A DNA stretch of 64,000 nucleotides from assembly GCA_020975725.1 (NCBI GenBank), contig QXJR01000006.1:434001-498000 (forward strand), given 5' to 3'. The notes beneath the pieces are model-generated. The model was not told the origin of the DNA, made no database searches, and saw only the letters and a program-made list of their open reading frames with translations. Both the position numbers and the translations under genes were made by a program. The stretch comes from Picocystis sp. L7 (lineage: Eukaryota; Chlorophyta; Picocystophyceae; Picocystales; Picocystaceae). Positions 63,890 through 64,000 of the stretch are shown here, in pieces; position 1 is the first letter of the stretch; each line of letters begins with the position of its first letter.

Positions 63890-64000
63890 ACTCGAAACCC
63901 TATCGCTCGCCGATCAAAAACCCTCACGCACCTTTCGTTCAATGGCGTTGGGTCCGACAGATGCGCATGTCGGTCGACACGAGTGACGTTGCGCCACCCT

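Larger units (their letters stand above)
60033..64000 (+). mobile_element. PIF/Harbinger element H2, runs off right edge
   Basis: Second, divergent Harbinger with the same layout as C: transposase (+), tandem repeat, Myb-like gene (-). The left end is probably near GAGAGGAGTTTAGATTTTGGGG (about 60030), loosely like the AGAGGAATT end of C. The right end is beyond the window. A solo LTR has inserted in its transposase 5' coding region, and the Myb-like gene carries two stops, so this copy is dead. Confidence 0.75.

Noticed and set aside
1-64000. Prokaryotic or organelle DNA
   Set aside because: No operons or dense intact genes; plant-type copia/gypsy, MULE and Harbinger elements fill the window.

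Overview
This window is a repeat-dense piece of a nuclear eukaryotic genome, most likely from the green (streptophyte) lineage. The evidence is plant-type Ty1/copia and Ty3/gypsy retrotransposons, MULE, Harbinger and Tc1/mariner DNA transposons, and one host gene remnant resembling the plant PRS3/PRS4 class of ribose-phosphate pyrophosphokinase. Ty3/gypsy elements carrying a cytosine-5 DNA methyltransferase domain, present three times here, are known from charophyte algae and dinoflagellates; with the plant-type host gene this points to a charophyte-like alga. The species cannot be fixed from the sequence. No tRNA, rRNA, CRISPR or bacterial operon is seen. Coordinates of element ends were read by eye.

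Layout. 1-12.84 kb is a nested series on the minus strand: gypsy E1 (1-3143, runs off the left edge) lies in gypsy E2 (3144-5772), which lies in gypsy E3 (5773-11170), which lies in the 5' part of a copia element (11171-~12840). At 12.85-13.4 kb is a cytosine-poor minisatellite. At 13.4-19.8 kb is an unclassified TIR element (RA-1) followed by a MULE with 1.2-kb inverted arms and a dead transposase. At 19.8-27.2 kb is gypsy E5, with two 436-bp LTRs and a pol carrying RNase H, DNA methyltransferase, integrase, chromo-like and Tudor-like parts. At 27.2-29.2 kb is the 3' part of a copia. At 29.2-38.9 kb is the 3' end of another gypsy (E6), whose LTR is split by a head-to-tail dimer of the RA element; that dimer is itself invaded by a MULE (B) and a Tc1/mariner. 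At 38.9-42.4 kb is a two-gene Harbinger element (C). At 42.4-49.2 kb is a second, nearly identical MULE (B') with a greatly expanded 53-bp minisatellite. At 49.8-57.25 kb is gypsy E7, complete with 647-bp LTRs and target duplication. At 57.25-60.0 kb is low-information DNA and the PRPP-synthetase pseudogene. At 60.0-64 kb is a second Harbinger copy (H2), broken by a solo LTR and running off the right edge.

Main points. (1) Three gypsy pols (E3, E5, E7) hold a C5-methyltransferase domain between RNase H and integrase, with motifs I, IV, VI, VIII and X recognisable in each. (2) MULE B/B' has inverted arms built largely of 53-bp tandem repeats that leave all three frames open for 2.7 kb. (3) Target-site duplications support several nestings (B, E7, RA dimer, solo LTR), while other element borders fail the test, and the two ends of one gypsy-in-copia insertion occur in reversed order. 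The window therefore contains real rearrangement, or assembly path-switching through near-identical repeats, or both.
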